Shown: one piece after another, positions 1 to 9,074 of the stretch
Position numbering within the stretch: the stretch's first letter is position 1
How the letters are laid out: each line of letters opens with the position of its first letter
NCBI GenBank assembly: GCA_037969035.1
Contig: JBBKWU010000013.1
Coordinates: 1-64,000, forward strand
DNA length: 64,000 bases
Direction of reading: 5' to 3'
Source: JBBKWU01 sp037969035
GTDB taxonomy: Bacteria > Pseudomonadota > Alphaproteobacteria > Micavibrionales > Micavibrionaceae
Notes under the pieces: model-generated
Told to the model about the DNA's origin: nothing
Database searches by the model: none
The model's input: only the letters and a program-made list of their open reading frames with translations
Made by a program: the position numbers and the translations under genes

Positions 1-180
1 GACCACGTTGAAAACCCACAGCAAACAGCTTTAAAAGATGGTGCTATTCGTTTGGCAGCTGGTGGTGCGTTGTTCGCGCTTCCGATCATCTATGAGTCTA
101 TGTTTAATACTATTGGTACTGGTGTTGGTGCTAAAACAGCAAAACTTAATGCTGTTACGTTCGCAACAACAGCACCATAA
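1..180 (+). CDS. C-terminal end of an IcmC/IcmD-like (DotE/DotP) Dot/Icm membrane protein, partial
   Basis: Only the last 59 codons are in the window; the gene starts upstream of base 1 and stops with TAA at 178-180. The visible part has a polar stretch (HVENPQQTALKDG) followed by a Gly/Ala/Leu-rich hydrophobic segment and an FNTIG motif. This matches the C-terminal half of the small IcmC/DotE and IcmD/DotP inner-membrane proteins of Dot/Icm (type IVB) secretion systems. In Legionella the order is icmC-icmD-icmJ-icmB. The next two genes here are icmJ and icmB, so position favours icmD, but the two families are related and the fragment cannot separate them. The stop codon is 5 bp before the GTG start of icmJ. 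Confidence 0.6.
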   Translation, partial: DHVENPQQTALKDGAIRLAAGGALFALPIIYESMFNTIGTGVGAKTAKLNAVTFATTAP

Positions 181-185
181 TATTT

Positions 186-884
186 GTGAAAAATATTTCT
201 ATCATACTTGGCATTGCCCGCTCTGCGGGCAATGCCGTTTCTGAGGGGGGCAGTAATAAAAAAGCTGGCGCCTCGCTTTCGCCTGAGCATAAGCAAAAAA
301 TATTCGAGAGAGATGACCACACCTGTCAGTGTTGCGGTTTTTATTCGAAAAAATATCAAGATGTTCATTTTATAAATAATGATTATGCAGATATGAATGA
401 TAAAAATATGGCCACAGTCTGTATTTTTTGTCATCAGTGTTTCAATTTGGATAGGGTCAACGGTATGCGCTCTGGCGTTTTGGTTTGGCTACCGGAGATT
501 GAACAAGCCGAACTTCACCACATTGCGCGCGCCATTTATGTGGCTCGAATTTCACAGGGGCCTGTTGCTGATGCCGCGCGTCGCGCTCTTGACATTCTTA
601 TGAAGCGTCGTGAAGAAGCGCGCGAGAGAATCGGCGTTGATGATCCTATGATCTTAGCATCTGTGTTACAGGATTATATCACGCCGGCTCACTACAAAAT
701 GCGTCAGCAGAAATTGGAAGGTTTACGACTGTTCCCATTGGATCGACGCATTATACAAGAGGCTGATCTGCAGTTTAACCAATTCCCTCAAATTTTGGCT
801 TATTGGCGTTCCAAAGATGGGCCATTTGGCGGTAAGACGCCCCAAGATTGGCTGAAAATTTTTAAGCAAGCCGAAGCCGCCTAG
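186..884 (+). CDS. icmJ: IcmJ/DotN-like zinc-binding type IV coupling complex protein
   Basis: A 232-aa protein of the IcmJ/DotN family (about 208 aa in Legionella), a cytoplasmic adaptor of the Dot/Icm coupling complex that helps deliver effectors to the DotL ATPase. The diagnostic region is FERDDHTCQCCGF (about residues 40-52), followed by CIFCHQCF about 35 residues later. This is the four-cysteine, HNH-like zinc site of DotN. The downstream helical part (LPEIEQAEL) also fits. The only in-frame start before the zinc site is GTG at 186, which lacks a clear Shine-Dalgarno sequence. A perfect 11-bp hairpin lies inside codons 9-17, so the N-terminal 30 residues may not be translated as drawn. 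The family call is firm, the start is not. Confidence 0.85.
   Translation: MKNISIILGIARSAGNAVSEGGSNKKAGASLSPEHKQKIFERDDHTCQCCGFYSKKYQDVHFINNDYADMNDKNMATVCIFCHQCFNLDRVNGMRSGVLVWLPEIEQAELHHIARAIYVARISQGPVADAARRALDILMKRREEARERIGVDDPMILASVLQDYITPAHYKMRQQKLEGLRLFPLDRRIIQEADLQFNQFPQILAYWRSKDGPFGGKTPQDWLKIFKQAEAA
210..236 (+). terminator. Perfect 11-bp hairpin at the icmJ start (terminator- or attenuator-like)
   Basis: GGCATTGCCCG (210-220) pairs perfectly with CGGGCAATGCC (226-236) across a 5-nt loop, followed by GTTTC. It looks like an intrinsic terminator with a short T-run but lies inside the predicted icmJ reading frame, 30 bp after the previous stop codon. It could attenuate transcription between the upstream gene and icmJ, or sequester or stabilise the icmJ start region. 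Confidence 0.55.
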
Positions 885-1019
885 GTTTTTCTTTTCTAGC
901 TATAGGAAAATAATTCCCAAATTCCTTGAAAAAACGATATATGCACTTTCTTCTTGGCAAGAAACAACTGTATAATACATGTTCTTGAATGTAATAACCG
1001 AAATATATTTTGTTTTCAT

Positions 1020-4000
1020 ATGAATGTTTTAAGTAAATTTTTGATCCCGTTCCAAACGATGCTTAGGCAATCGCTTGAGACATTTATTCGTCTGGAAACC
1101 GCAGATGATCATCAAACGATTGTGTCTGAAGACGGCTCTTTGATCACATATCTTAAGGTTGATGGTAGTAAGCAGGTTATCGGTGAAGAAGAATATAACC
1201 ACCTGATTGAAGCCGCGACTATTAAAATTGGTGCGCGTTTTGACCGCGCTGGCCATGCTATGCAGGTTTATTTCATTCGTGACGCCGAGCGTATTGAAAA
1301 GCATTTACAAAATCTTGTGCGCCCAAGTAAAATTTCGGCCGATAATATTGGACTCGAAGTGACGGACTTGTTCGATGAGCGTGTGAGAAATTTGAAGCGT
1401 TATTTGTCGTATGAGGAGTGCTATTTTGTACTCTGGACGCGCCCGAGTGCTATGACGAAAAACGAATATCAGCGCGCGGCTAAAGAATCTAAAGAAAAAA
1501 AATGGTTGAATGCGGGTTATGCGCAGTATCCCTTGGCTGCTTTAAGCGCTTTGCGGACACGCCATAAAAGTTACGTGTCATCAATGACGTCGTCTTTGGA
1601 TGAGCTTGGTATTCAAGCAGAGGTTTTAGGTGTTCATGATGCGCTTAAGGCGGTTAAAAATAACTTATATCCTCGTAAGGCGCATGAAAAATGGCGTCCA
1701 TGTTTGCCTGGGGATCCTATTCCACCGCGCGCGCCGACCAGTAATAAGGACATGTCTGATTTGATGTGGCCGCCTTTGCGTCAGCAATTGGCGCTTGCGG
1801 ATGCTATGATTATCGATAAATCAATCGTGCGTATTGGTGATATGTTGTGGGGCGGTGCTGATATGACGTTGGGACCAATGGACGCGGCACCTTTTCCGCA
1901 GCTTTTGACGCGGCTGTTTGATGCTGATATTCCTTACCGTATTTCGTTTATGATTGAGGGTGGTGGTGCTAGCGCAACGGCATTTCGGGCGTTTGCGGCG
2001 ACAATTCTTGGTGTGACGAATGCTCTGAATAAACAGATTAAGTTTTCTCTTGAAGGTCTTTCTATTTTGGCGCGGCGTGAGCCTGTCGTAAAGCTACGTG
2101 TTTCGTTCGCGACGTGGGCACCTGCGCGTGAAATGGATTTGATGGAAGACCGTTTGGCCGCACTTGTGCAATCGGTTGAAAGTTGGGGTTATTGTCAGGT
2201 TAGTGATCACACTGGTGATCCGCTGGATTGCGTCATGTCGTCTGCAATGGGTATTCATTGTGCTGGTACCGCACCAACAGCCGTTGCGCCGATGTATGAT
2301 GTGATGAAGCTTTTGCCATGGCAGCGCCCGTCTAGCCCGTTTTCCGAAGGTGCAATTTTATTGCGTACACCAGATGGTAAGGTTTGGCCTTATCAAACGG
2401 GAACGAATATTACCACAACGTGGTTTGACCTTGTGTTTGCGCAGCCTGGTGCTGGTAAATCTGTTTTGATTAATACACTGAACCTCGGCACATGCTTGTC
2501 GCCGGGTCTACAAAGATTGCCATTCATTGCCATTATTGATATCGGGCCGTCTTCTTCTGGACTCGTTTCGTTGGTGAAAGAAGCCTTGCCACAAAACAGG
2601 CAACATGAAGTCGCCTATTATCGTTTGCAGATGATCCACCATTTTGCGATTAACCCATTTGACACGCAGCTTGGTTGTCGTGCGCCGTTATTGAACGAGC
2701 GGAGTTATCTGGTCGAGCTTCTGACGCTTCTGTGTACGCCTCCAGGTCATGATCGTCCGTATGACGGTATTCAGCAATTATCAGGCATGGTGGTTGATGA
2801 AATGTTCCGTTGGCGTGATGATACGGCGGCTAATGCAGAGCCACGCCCTTATTTGCCGCGTCTTGACGCTGAGGTTGATGATGCAATCCAAAAGCATAAT
2901 ATTCATTTGCCGTCTGATCCTTATTGGTGGGATGTCGTTGATAAGATGTTTGATATTGGACAGGTCAGTGTGGCTTTGCGCGCGCAGCGTCACGCTGTTC
3001 CGACATTGAACGATGCGATTACGGCATCGCGTCGTCCGCAGATTCGCGGCCTTCTTGAAGAAACGTCGATTGGGTTTAGTTCGGAGAGTGTTATTAATGC
3101 GTTTGAACGCATGGTGACATCAGCTATTCGTGAGTTGCCGATTCTGTCTTCGGTCACGCAGTTTGATATTAGTAACGCGCGTGTTTGTGCGCTTGATTTG
3201 ATGGATGTAGCCCCGCAGGGTGATGAGGTGGCTGATCGTCAAACGTCTATTATGTACATGCTTGCCCGTCATGCGCTGGTCCGTAACTGGTGGATGGGTA
3301 AAGAAGCTATTGAGTATGTCCCTAAACGTTTCCGTGAATACCATGAAGCGCGCTTGCAAGAAACAGCCGAAATCGCAAAACGCCTGACATATGATGAATT
3401 CCACCGTACCAGTAGCTCGTCTTCTGTACGGGGACAGGTTATCCGTGACGTTCGCGAGGGACGTAAGCGCGGCGTGCAAATTACATTGGCTTCACAGCTC
3501 CTTGATGACTTTGATGCAGATATGATCGATTTGGCGACAGGCGTTTGGATTTTGGGTTCTGCTATTTCTGAAGCTGCGGTTGAGAATGTACGCGACCGTT
3601 TCGGGTTGACGGATACGGCGCGGGATATTATGCGCTTTAAATTGACTGGTCCAAAATCAAGTGGTGCGCCTGCGTTGTTCGTTCTTGGTTCTACGGGCGG
3701 TCGTTATGAGCAGTTTTTGATTAATACATTGGGCCCGATTGAGTTGTGGGCGTTGTCGACATCCTCAGAAGATGTGGCTATTCGTAATCGTCTCTATGAT
3801 CGTTTGGGTGCGGGGCGCGCAAGACAAATGCTTGCGGCAGCTTTCCCAGGCGGTAGTGCACGAAATGATATCAAACGGCGCGTATTGATGAAAAGTGAGA
3901 AAGAAGGCGATTCAAAATCGGCCTTGGTTAGCGCTGTGATTGAAGAAATTGTTGAAGATCTGGTTGAAAAATCAGAAATGCTAAATGAGCGGGCGCGCCT

Positions 4001-4124
4001 TAAAGAAATTGGTGATGCGGTTGAGCAAATCGAAGAAGATGAAGGTGCTGCCATTGATCGAGATGCAGAGAACGATGATGATCTGGACGCTCATATTTCT
4101 GATGATGACGATACCAGAGAGTAG
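1020..4124 (+). CDS. icmB: IcmB/DotO-like VirB4-family ATPase of Dot/Icm type IV secretion
   Basis: About 1034 aa, close to Legionella IcmB/DotO (1009 aa), the VirB4-class ATPase that powers assembly and substrate transfer at the inner membrane. The N-terminus (FIRLETADDHQTIVSEDGSL) matches the family. A Walker A motif, QPGAGKSVL, lies near residue 475, and a hydrophobic strand ending in IIDIG follows. The C-terminal 100 residues are charged and end in an acidic tail (EDDEGA...DDDD). A TTG at 954 would extend the frame by 22 residues, but ATG 1020 puts the protein at the family N-terminus and ATG 1059 is a further option. It lies 135 bp after icmJ. The next gene starts 17 bp after its stop, suggesting one transcript. 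Confidence 0.9.
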   Translation: MNVLSKFLIPFQTMLRQSLETFIRLETADDHQTIVSEDGSLITYLKVDGSKQVIGEEEYNHLIEAATIKIGARFDRAGHAMQVYFIRDAERIEKHLQNLVRPSKISADNIGLEVTDLFDERVRNLKRYLSYEECYFVLWTRPSAMTKNEYQRAAKESKEKKWLNAGYAQYPLAALSALRTRHKSYVSSMTSSLDELGIQAEVLGVHDALKAVKNNLYPRKAHEKWRPCLPGDPIPPRAPTSNKDMSDLMWPPLRQQLALADAMIIDKSIVRIGDMLWGGADMTLGPMDAAPFPQLLTRLFDADIPYRISFMIEGGGASATAFRAFAATILGVTNALNKQIKFSLEGLSILARREPVVKLRVSFATWAPAREMDLMEDRLAALVQSVESWGYCQVSDHTGDPLDCVMSSAMGIHCAGTAPTAVAPMYDVMKLLPWQRPSSPFSEGAILLRTPDGKVWPYQTGTNITTTWFDLVFAQPGAGKSVLINTLNLGTCLSPGLQRLPFIAIIDIGPSSSGLVSLVKEALPQNRQHEVAYYRLQMIHHFAINPFDTQLGCRAPLLNERSYLVELLTLLCTPPGHDRPYDGIQQLSGMVVDEMFRWRDDTAANAEPRPYLPRLDAEVDDAIQKHNIHLPSDPYWWDVVDKMFDIGQVSVALRAQRHAVPTLNDAITASRRPQIRGLLEETSIGFSSESVINAFERMVTSAIRELPILSSVTQFDISNARVCALDLMDVAPQGDEVADRQTSIMYMLARHALVRNWWMGKEAIEYVPKRFREYHEARLQETAEIAKRLTYDEFHRTSSSSSVRGQVIRDVREGRKRGVQITLASQLLDDFDADMIDLATGVWILGSAISEAAVENVRDRFGLTDTARDIMRFKLTGPKSSGAPALFVLGSTGGRYEQFLINTLGPIELWALSTSSEDVAIRNRLYDRLGAGRARQMLAAAFPGGSARNDIKRRVLMKSEKEGDSKSALVSAVIEEIVEDLVEKSEMLNERARLKEIGDAVEQIEEDEGAAIDRDAENDDDLDAHISDDDDTRE

Positions 4125-4141
4125 AAACAGTAAAATTTGAT

Positions 4142-4606
4142 ATGGCTGTATTCGGTAAAAAAGATAAAAAAGGCAAAAAGGCAAACTGGAAACGGCGTCT
4201 TGGTATTACGGGTGCTGTTATCGCATTACTTATTTGGTATGGATTCCAACCGTTGATCGGTACACAAGAATATGCTTTATGCCGTGTTTTCGTTGAATTA
4301 CAGCTAAAATACCCTGAGACGCTGCAGGTTTTAGCCGTTAAAAAATTCCAGCAAGAACAGCGTGTGGATTATGTTTATATTGGCCCGTATGGTGAACGTA
4401 GGATTGAGGTTATGGCCTGTGTCTTTAATATAGATCCAGATACGGGACTTTTAACTATGAGAAATGCAACATTGAATCGCGTTCCTGTGGCTGATGAAAA
4501 GGTCGAGGGCTTTAATAAGGGCTTGCCGTATATCCAGACACTCGATCTATATAAAAACCTCCCCGCTAGATGGGATGGCACCTATATGGGACTGAAAGAC
4601 GACTAA
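4142..4606 (+). CDS. Unknown single-pass membrane protein downstream of icmB
   Basis: I do not recognise this 154-aa protein. A very basic N-terminus (KKDKKGKKANWKRR, residues 6-19) is followed by one hydrophobic segment (LGITGAVIALLIWYGF, about 20-35), then a soluble domain of about 115 residues with two cysteines (in EYALCRV and MACVFN). This indicates a type II inner-membrane protein with a periplasmic domain. It begins 17 bp after icmB on the same strand, so it may be an accessory part of the secretion apparatus. That is inferred from position only. Confidence 0.65.
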   Translation: MAVFGKKDKKGKKANWKRRLGITGAVIALLIWYGFQPLIGTQEYALCRVFVELQLKYPETLQVLAVKKFQQEQRVDYVYIGPYGERRIEVMACVFNIDPDTGLLTMRNATLNRVPVADEKVEGFNKGLPYIQTLDLYKNLPARWDGTYMGLKDD

Positions 4607-4763
4607 AATCATTGGTTTTTTGATTTTAACGTACAAAACTCTATAAATTAAGCGGTTTTTAAGGCCTTAGACCTACAATAGGGTTGATTATATTTGCGAA
4701 AACACCATGTTTTTTGGTATAATTGGATATCATATAAAAAAAGATAAAAAATAAGGGTGAGTA

Positions 4764-5135
4764 ATGGTGGAAGAACAAGAAGAGATTGGTATTTTGGATC
4801 GGGTTGGAAAATCCCACAATCCGAATAGCCCTGTTCAAGCCCCCTTGAAAACAATCATGAAAATAGACTTCATAGTGAATGATAAAGGTCAGGTCTGGGT
4901 TGTTTATGACAGGCCGCTACCAAACAGCCTTGATTGGATAGAATATGATTTAGAAAATGATCGTTTGATTTTTGTTGGTCGTGGCGGTGTCCTCCATGAT
5001 TATGGCGAAGAAGTTTTGCCCGAGGTTCGTACTTATTTAAAACGGGCTCAATCAGCCTTTGTTGTTCGTATGGAAAATAAAAAAATAATGGATGTTGCCG
5101 TAATAAAAATTATTGTGCGTCGCAAATTACATTAA
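4764..5135 (+). CDS. Unknown 123-aa protein in the Dot/Icm gene string
   Basis: Not recognised. ATG 4764 is preceded by AAGGGTGAG. The acidic N-terminus (MVEEQEEIG) is followed by alternating beta-type sequence (IDFIVNDKGQVWVVYDRP, LIFVGRGGVLHDYG) and a basic C-terminus (IIVRRKLH). There is no signal peptide, membrane segment or cysteine. It resembles the next gene in its opening residues (MVEE...), but I see no other similarity. It lies 157 bp after the previous stop and 27 bp before the next gene, and is probably co-transcribed with the secretion genes. Confidence 0.6.
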   Translation: MVEEQEEIGILDRVGKSHNPNSPVQAPLKTIMKIDFIVNDKGQVWVVYDRPLPNSLDWIEYDLENDRLIFVGRGGVLHDYGEEVLPEVRTYLKRAQSAFVVRMENKKIMDVAVIKIIVRRKLH

Positions 5136-5162
5136 AAATAAATAATAATGGAGCGTGTGAAG

Positions 5163-6143
5163 ATGGTTGAAGAAACAGTAGTAGAAGAAAATTTATGGAA
5201 TAAAATCGGAGAGGCTTGGGGCCGACTTACGGGCGAAGCTGAACCGGTGATTGCACCTGAGGATGCTGTTGAACAACATATTGGCGAATTAACCATTCCC
5301 CCTATTCTGCCTGGCGCTAAGGGGCTTGAACCGGGACAAATGAAGGCTTTAGGGGATGGCGTTGGCGGTCTAGCAGCGATTGGTGGTCTGATGGGGAAAG
5401 AGGTTCCAGCATTTGCTGCTGAAGGTCTGGGTTATTCTCCTGGGCAAATTGATTTAATTGATGATCTTGCCAGACGTTATGATGGTTTGAATGCTGAAAC
5501 TCTCCAGTCTCTTTTGGTCGGTTTGGCGGTGGATGATACGCTGCGTGATTCCGTGATGGATTCGTTGATGGCCGATGACCAGCAGCTTGCGCATTATGCG
5601 ATACAAGCATTCGAAGCAAACGATGGTCTTCAAGACCAGTTCGAGGATTTAGTAAGAAACAATCCTGAGGCTGTTCGTGAAATGCTTCCGGCATTAGAGG
5701 AAAATCCAGAACAATTTACAGAGCTTGTAACGGCTGCTAGTCGTACTCCTGAAGAAGCTAAGGCGGCAAATGACGCGGCGGCTAAGGCGGCGGCTGAGGC
5801 AAGCCAGAATACGATGATGAGTGTTTTGGGTGACGTATTTACTGGAAAAACATCATTCACTGAATTGCTTGGTCCGAATATGGGCGGGATGCTTGATAGT
5901 TTTCTTGGTCCGCTTATGGCTATGTTTAAAGATATGTTTAGTTCGGTTAAAGGTTTTATTGGAAACAATCTTCCTGAAGACAGCCAAGTGTATGATTTGA
6001 TGGAACAGGGTGGAATTCCAAGGGATGCGATTACCAATGTTGTTGGTGCACCAGATCCGAATGCGGCACCGACGAGAGACCCAAGCCCCGATCTTACACA
6101 AGAGCAGAAATTGGCAGAGCCTAATTATCTAGGGCTACGATAA
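5163..6143 (+). CDS. Unknown 326-aa helical protein, possible secretion substrate or accessory
   Basis: Not recognised. I start it at ATG 5163 because GGAG at 5150-5153 gives correct spacing; an in-frame ATG at 5148 would overlap that site. The protein is acidic and mostly helical, with a Gly/Met-rich patch (GVGGLAAIGGLMGKE), a run of short helices around residues 95-190, an Ala-rich segment (AAAKAAAEAS) and a hydrophobic Gly/Met/Phe section (MGGMLDSFLGPLMAMFKDMF). The C-terminal 30 residues are Pro/Asp-rich and end in LGLR. Lack of a signal peptide and its place as last gene of a Dot/Icm operon make an effector or accessory role possible, but nothing in the sequence proves it. Confidence 0.65.
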   Translation: MVEETVVEENLWNKIGEAWGRLTGEAEPVIAPEDAVEQHIGELTIPPILPGAKGLEPGQMKALGDGVGGLAAIGGLMGKEVPAFAAEGLGYSPGQIDLIDDLARRYDGLNAETLQSLLVGLAVDDTLRDSVMDSLMADDQQLAHYAIQAFEANDGLQDQFEDLVRNNPEAVREMLPALEENPEQFTELVTAASRTPEEAKAANDAAAKAAAEASQNTMMSVLGDVFTGKTSFTELLGPNMGGMLDSFLGPLMAMFKDMFSSVKGFIGNNLPEDSQVYDLMEQGGIPRDAITNVVGAPDPNAAPTRDPSPDLTQEQKLAEPNYLGLR

Positions 6144-6171
6144 ATTTTATAGGAAATTTTATATTTTTATT

Positions 6172-6198
6172 AAAAAGGCTCATATATGAGCCTTTTTT
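6172..6198. terminator. Two-way intrinsic terminator between convergent operons
   Basis: AAAAAGGCTCAT and its complement ATGAGCCTTTTT form a near-perfect palindrome with A-runs and T-runs on both sides, so it can end the plus-strand secretion operon and the minus-strand EF-hand/ubiH operon. The minus-strand stop codon (6197-6199) lies at its edge. Confidence 0.85.
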
Positions 6199-7051
6199 AA
6201 CGTTCGATATAAGGATAATGCGGGAGAGTATAAAGCAGCACCGCAAGATCGTTTGTGTAATCCATAAACCTTATGAAAGAACGTTGCAGCTTTGCGGTCT
6301 CAAAACCTGTGATGATCTCATTAAGCGAGAGTTTATAATCTTTATCCTGATCCATACTGCCTATCGTGTCTTCGGCAAAGGCTGTGGCATCGGTTTTGAT
6401 GATGCTGGTGTAGTGATGCGGGAAGAAGCAACCAATACTGCTACCAAAGAAAACGGCGAGCTCGTAAGCGCGTTCTAATTCTGTGCGGCCTAAAAGCCCG
6501 TCATGATCTTCATCAAAGAATGTGAATGTGTCTTGTTGGCACTGCGGGCTGTCTTCGATGTAAGCACCGTTGCAGGCTTTTTCTAATTTATAGATTTTCT
6601 CTGCCGCATCGATGCCCACGGGCGTAAGGGATGGCCACTCCGCTTCAACCGTGTCGCATTTGGTATAACGCACGCCCAACGTATGGATTTTCTCTGTGAT
6701 AGGGGCTGTGTTGGAGCCTGGTTGATCGCTGTAATGGCGCATGATTGTGACGCTATTGTCCGTTAAATTATTCATGAAAAATGTAAGATTGGAAACTTGC
6801 GCGGCAAATATATCACCGCTCATGGCTGTCTTCGTAATGCGGTAGGTTAGATTTGTCTCTGATGTGGCGTCCAGTATGAGACGCCCGTAAATTGTGACAA
6901 CGCCATTGGGCGCTTCGCAGCTAGGACTTGCCCATTGTCCGTAATATTTAGACGGGATGAGGCCTTTCTTCAAATCGTATCCTGCGCGTGCCTGAGACGG
7001 CATGCACAAAAACAAGGATGATAAAGCGAGGAATAAAGCCATTAATCTCAT
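6197..7051 (-). CDS. Secreted protein with two EF-hand motifs
   Basis: A 284-aa protein with a typical signal peptide (MRLMALFLALSSLFLCMPSQARA, cleavage near residue 23). Two calcium-binding loop candidates are visible in the C-terminal half: DEDHDGLLGRTE near residue 175 and DQDKDYKLSLNE near 235. The first fits the DxDxDG consensus; the second has Y in place of the usual Gly. The region before them is beta-rich and unrecognised. The ATG overlaps the TGA stop of the ubiH-like gene (ATGA at 7048-7051), so translation is probably coupled. It is likely periplasmic or exported. Function unknown. Confidence 0.75.
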   Translation of the reverse strand: MRLMALFLALSSLFLCMPSQARAGYDLKKGLIPSKYYGQWASPSCEAPNGVVTIYGRLILDATSETNLTYRITKTAMSGDIFAAQVSNLTFFMNNLTDNSVTIMRHYSDQPGSNTAPITEKIHTLGVRYTKCDTVEAEWPSLTPVGIDAAEKIYKLEKACNGAYIEDSPQCQQDTFTFFDEDHDGLLGRTELERAYELAVFFGSSIGCFFPHHYTSIIKTDATAFAEDTIGSMDQDKDYKLSLNEIITGFETAKLQRSFIRFMDYTNDLAVLLYTLPHYPYIER

Positions 7052-8307
7052 GCGGCTTCCCCCTTTTGCTCGTTGCCTGCATCGTCTTCCACAAACCCTT
7101 GGAGCAGACTACTCGCGCCCATGGCTTGCTTCATAAAGAATTGTTTGGCAGCAGGCAGGCGTGATACGGCATGAAGCCCTGCTTTGCGTAGGCTGCGGAT
7201 GCCTGGTGTTTTGTTGGAAAACAATTTGTTCAATGTATCGGTGGCCGCCATCATTGTTGTGTTGTCAAAGCGGCGCTGACGTTGATATTCAGCCAATAAC
7301 TCTACACTGCCCGTATCTTCGCCATTTTGAACGGCAGCAACGATTAATTGCGCGATGGCGGCAATATCACGGAACCCCATGTTCAGACCTTGCCCTGCAA
7401 TCGGGTGCATGCCGTGGGCGGCTTCGGCGATTAAGGCCATGCGCGGTGCTGTGTATTGGTGCGCATGAATAAGGCCAAGTGGGAAGCTAAAGCGTTTCCC
7501 AGACAGGCTGACACGGCCATAATGGGCGGGGAAGCGTGCGTTTAGTGCCGCATTAAAAATAGGCTCGGGCACGGCTAGGAATGAACTTGCGGCGCTCTGA
7601 TGCTCCGTCCAGACTAATGAGGAGCGATGGTTGCTCTCCGCATCATCTTTCATCGGCAACACAGCGAGCGGCCCTTCAGGGCGGAAGTTTTCAAGCGCGA
7701 CATGATTATGCGGATTTTCATGATGAACACAGCACACAATGGCGCTTTGCCCGTAACGCCATTGGCGTGTATCAATGCCCATAAAGTCGCGGGTGAAGCT
7801 GTTGCGTCCGTCTGCACCAATCACAAGCGGCGCGCTGAGTGTTTCACCATTATCCAAAATGACCTCAACATGATCATCGTGGAGCTTAAAATCTTTTACG
7901 GCATGCGGCGCGATATGGCGGGCTGCTTTTAATGCAGAAACGCGCTCATAAAGCTTTTGCCGTAAAAAGCTGTTCTCGGCGATCCAGCCAAACGCCTCAC
8001 CACCAACTTCCTCACTCATGAATTCTAACAAGACAGGGCTGTCCCCATCGGAAATATGAATGGTTTTGATCGGGCAGCTATGCGGTTCTATATCGTTCCA
8101 AATGCCCGCAGCTTGTAAAATCTTGCGTGAGCCAGAGGATACAGCCGTCGTGCGGGCATCATAATTTGTGCTTTGTTGGGTTTGTGGTGCGTCACGGTCG
8201 ATACAGATCACATTGACGCCACGATCAGCCAAAAGCGCTGTCAGGCTCAATCCTGCAAGACCGCCGCCGACGATAATCACATCTGCTTGATTTTCTGTAT
8301 GGCTCAC
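7048..8307 (-). CDS. UbiH/COQ6-family FAD-dependent monooxygenase
   Basis: A 419-aa flavoprotein hydroxylase of the UbiH/UbiF/VisC/COQ6 family, which hydroxylates the benzene ring in ubiquinone synthesis. The N-terminal dinucleotide fold reads IIVGGGLAGLSL (about 10-21). The mid-protein motif VIGADGRNSF and the C-terminal flavin motif AAHGMHPIAGQGLNMG are present. The residues usually reading GD just before AAH are AE here. Related proteins sometimes carry E, so this need not mean loss of activity. Which ring position it hydroxylates (UbiH, UbiF or UbiI) cannot be told from sequence alone. It is first in a two-gene minus-strand operon with the EF-hand protein. Confidence 0.85.
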   Translation of the reverse strand: MSHTENQADVIIVGGGLAGLSLTALLADRGVNVICIDRDAPQTQQSTNYDARTTAVSSGSRKILQAAGIWNDIEPHSCPIKTIHISDGDSPVLLEFMSEEVGGEAFGWIAENSFLRQKLYERVSALKAARHIAPHAVKDFKLHDDHVEVILDNGETLSAPLVIGADGRNSFTRDFMGIDTRQWRYGQSAIVCCVHHENPHNHVALENFRPEGPLAVLPMKDDAESNHRSSLVWTEHQSAASSFLAVPEPIFNAALNARFPAHYGRVSLSGKRFSFPLGLIHAHQYTAPRMALIAEAAHGMHPIAGQGLNMGFRDIAAIAQLIVAAVQNGEDTGSVELLAEYQRQRRFDNTTMMAATDTLNKLFSNKTPGIRSLRKAGLHAVSRLPAAKQFFMKQAMGASSLLQGFVEDDAGNEQKGEAA

Positions 8308-8417
8308 CCGTTACTCCTTTGTGATCATCGTATTATATCACCAAGGCGTTTATACGCCATGAAAATGCTTACTGCAATTATCAAAACGTATAAATTGAAC
8401 CTGAATTGAGATTGTGA

Positions 8418-9074
8418 TTATTGTAGGAAATCGACGGGCAAGTCGTATTCGAGACCGAATCGGATTTCGTGGCCTGAATAATTGATATCATATGAATCGA
8501 TGGAAATGTCGGAGCCACCTAAATAGCGGTAACCACCTGAGAAGGCTAAATCATCGCTCCATCTGTATTTCAAACCACCACCGACCTGATAAGCAAGACC
8601 AAAATCTGTGCCTGTGGCGTCGGTTGCAAAGCCTGATACATCGTCAATTTCAGCGTCATGATGGGCAATACCGATACCTGCTGTGACGAAGGGTGATATT
8701 TTGTCCCATTCCAGATCAAAATCATAATAGGCATTCAACATAAACAAATATGTGCGCAGATTGCCGCCTGTTGTGAATGAACCGCCTGTGCTAAAATCGG
8801 TCTGTGTTAGATCAGCGTTGCTGTAAGAAACCTCGCCCTCGAGACGGAAGGATGGATTGATACGAAGCCCCAAAGCACCTGCAAAAGACGGTGTGTTGTT
8901 ATATTCGAAATCACCGCTTGTTCCTGAACGACTGTCTGAAAACTCACGATCATTGGATGTCATTAACCCCATATATCCCGCAAAATACATGCGGCTCGAC
9001 TGCGCTTTGGCTGCTGTGACGCAGGCAGAGGCGGCAATAATAATAGCGCTGGTGAGCAGTAATTTTTTAAACAT
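8418..9074 (-). CDS. Small outer-membrane beta-barrel (opacity/OmpA-barrel type)
   Basis: A 218-aa protein with signal peptide (MFKKLLLTSAIIIAASACVTAAKAQS) and repeated amphipathic strands such as FAGALGLRINPSFRLEGEVSYSN, ending in HEIRFGLEYDLPVDFLQ. The strand pattern is that of eight-stranded opacity-type porins (surface antigen/OMP_b-brl superfamily). I start it at ATG 9074 because the signal peptide begins there; an upstream in-frame ATG at 9191 adds 39 residues that run through a terminator hairpin. The final residue is Gln after Leu, not the usual aromatic. The role is probably structural or adhesive at the cell surface; no specific ligand can be named. Confidence 0.8.
   Translation of the reverse strand: MFKKLLLTSAIIIAASACVTAAKAQSSRMYFAGYMGLMTSNDREFSDSRSGTSGDFEYNNTPSFAGALGLRINPSFRLEGEVSYSNADLTQTDFSTGGSFTTGGNLRTYLFMLNAYYDFDLEWDKISPFVTAGIGIAHHDAEIDDVSGFATDATGTDFGLAYQVGGGLKYRWSDDLAFSGGYRYLGGSDISIDSYDINYSGHEIRFGLEYDLPVDFLQ

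Noticed and set aside
954..1019. TTG 954 as the start of icmB, and TATAAT at 971-976 as its promoter
   Set aside because: The extra 22 residues do not resemble the family N-terminus, and TATAAT has no acceptable -35 at 15-19 bp.
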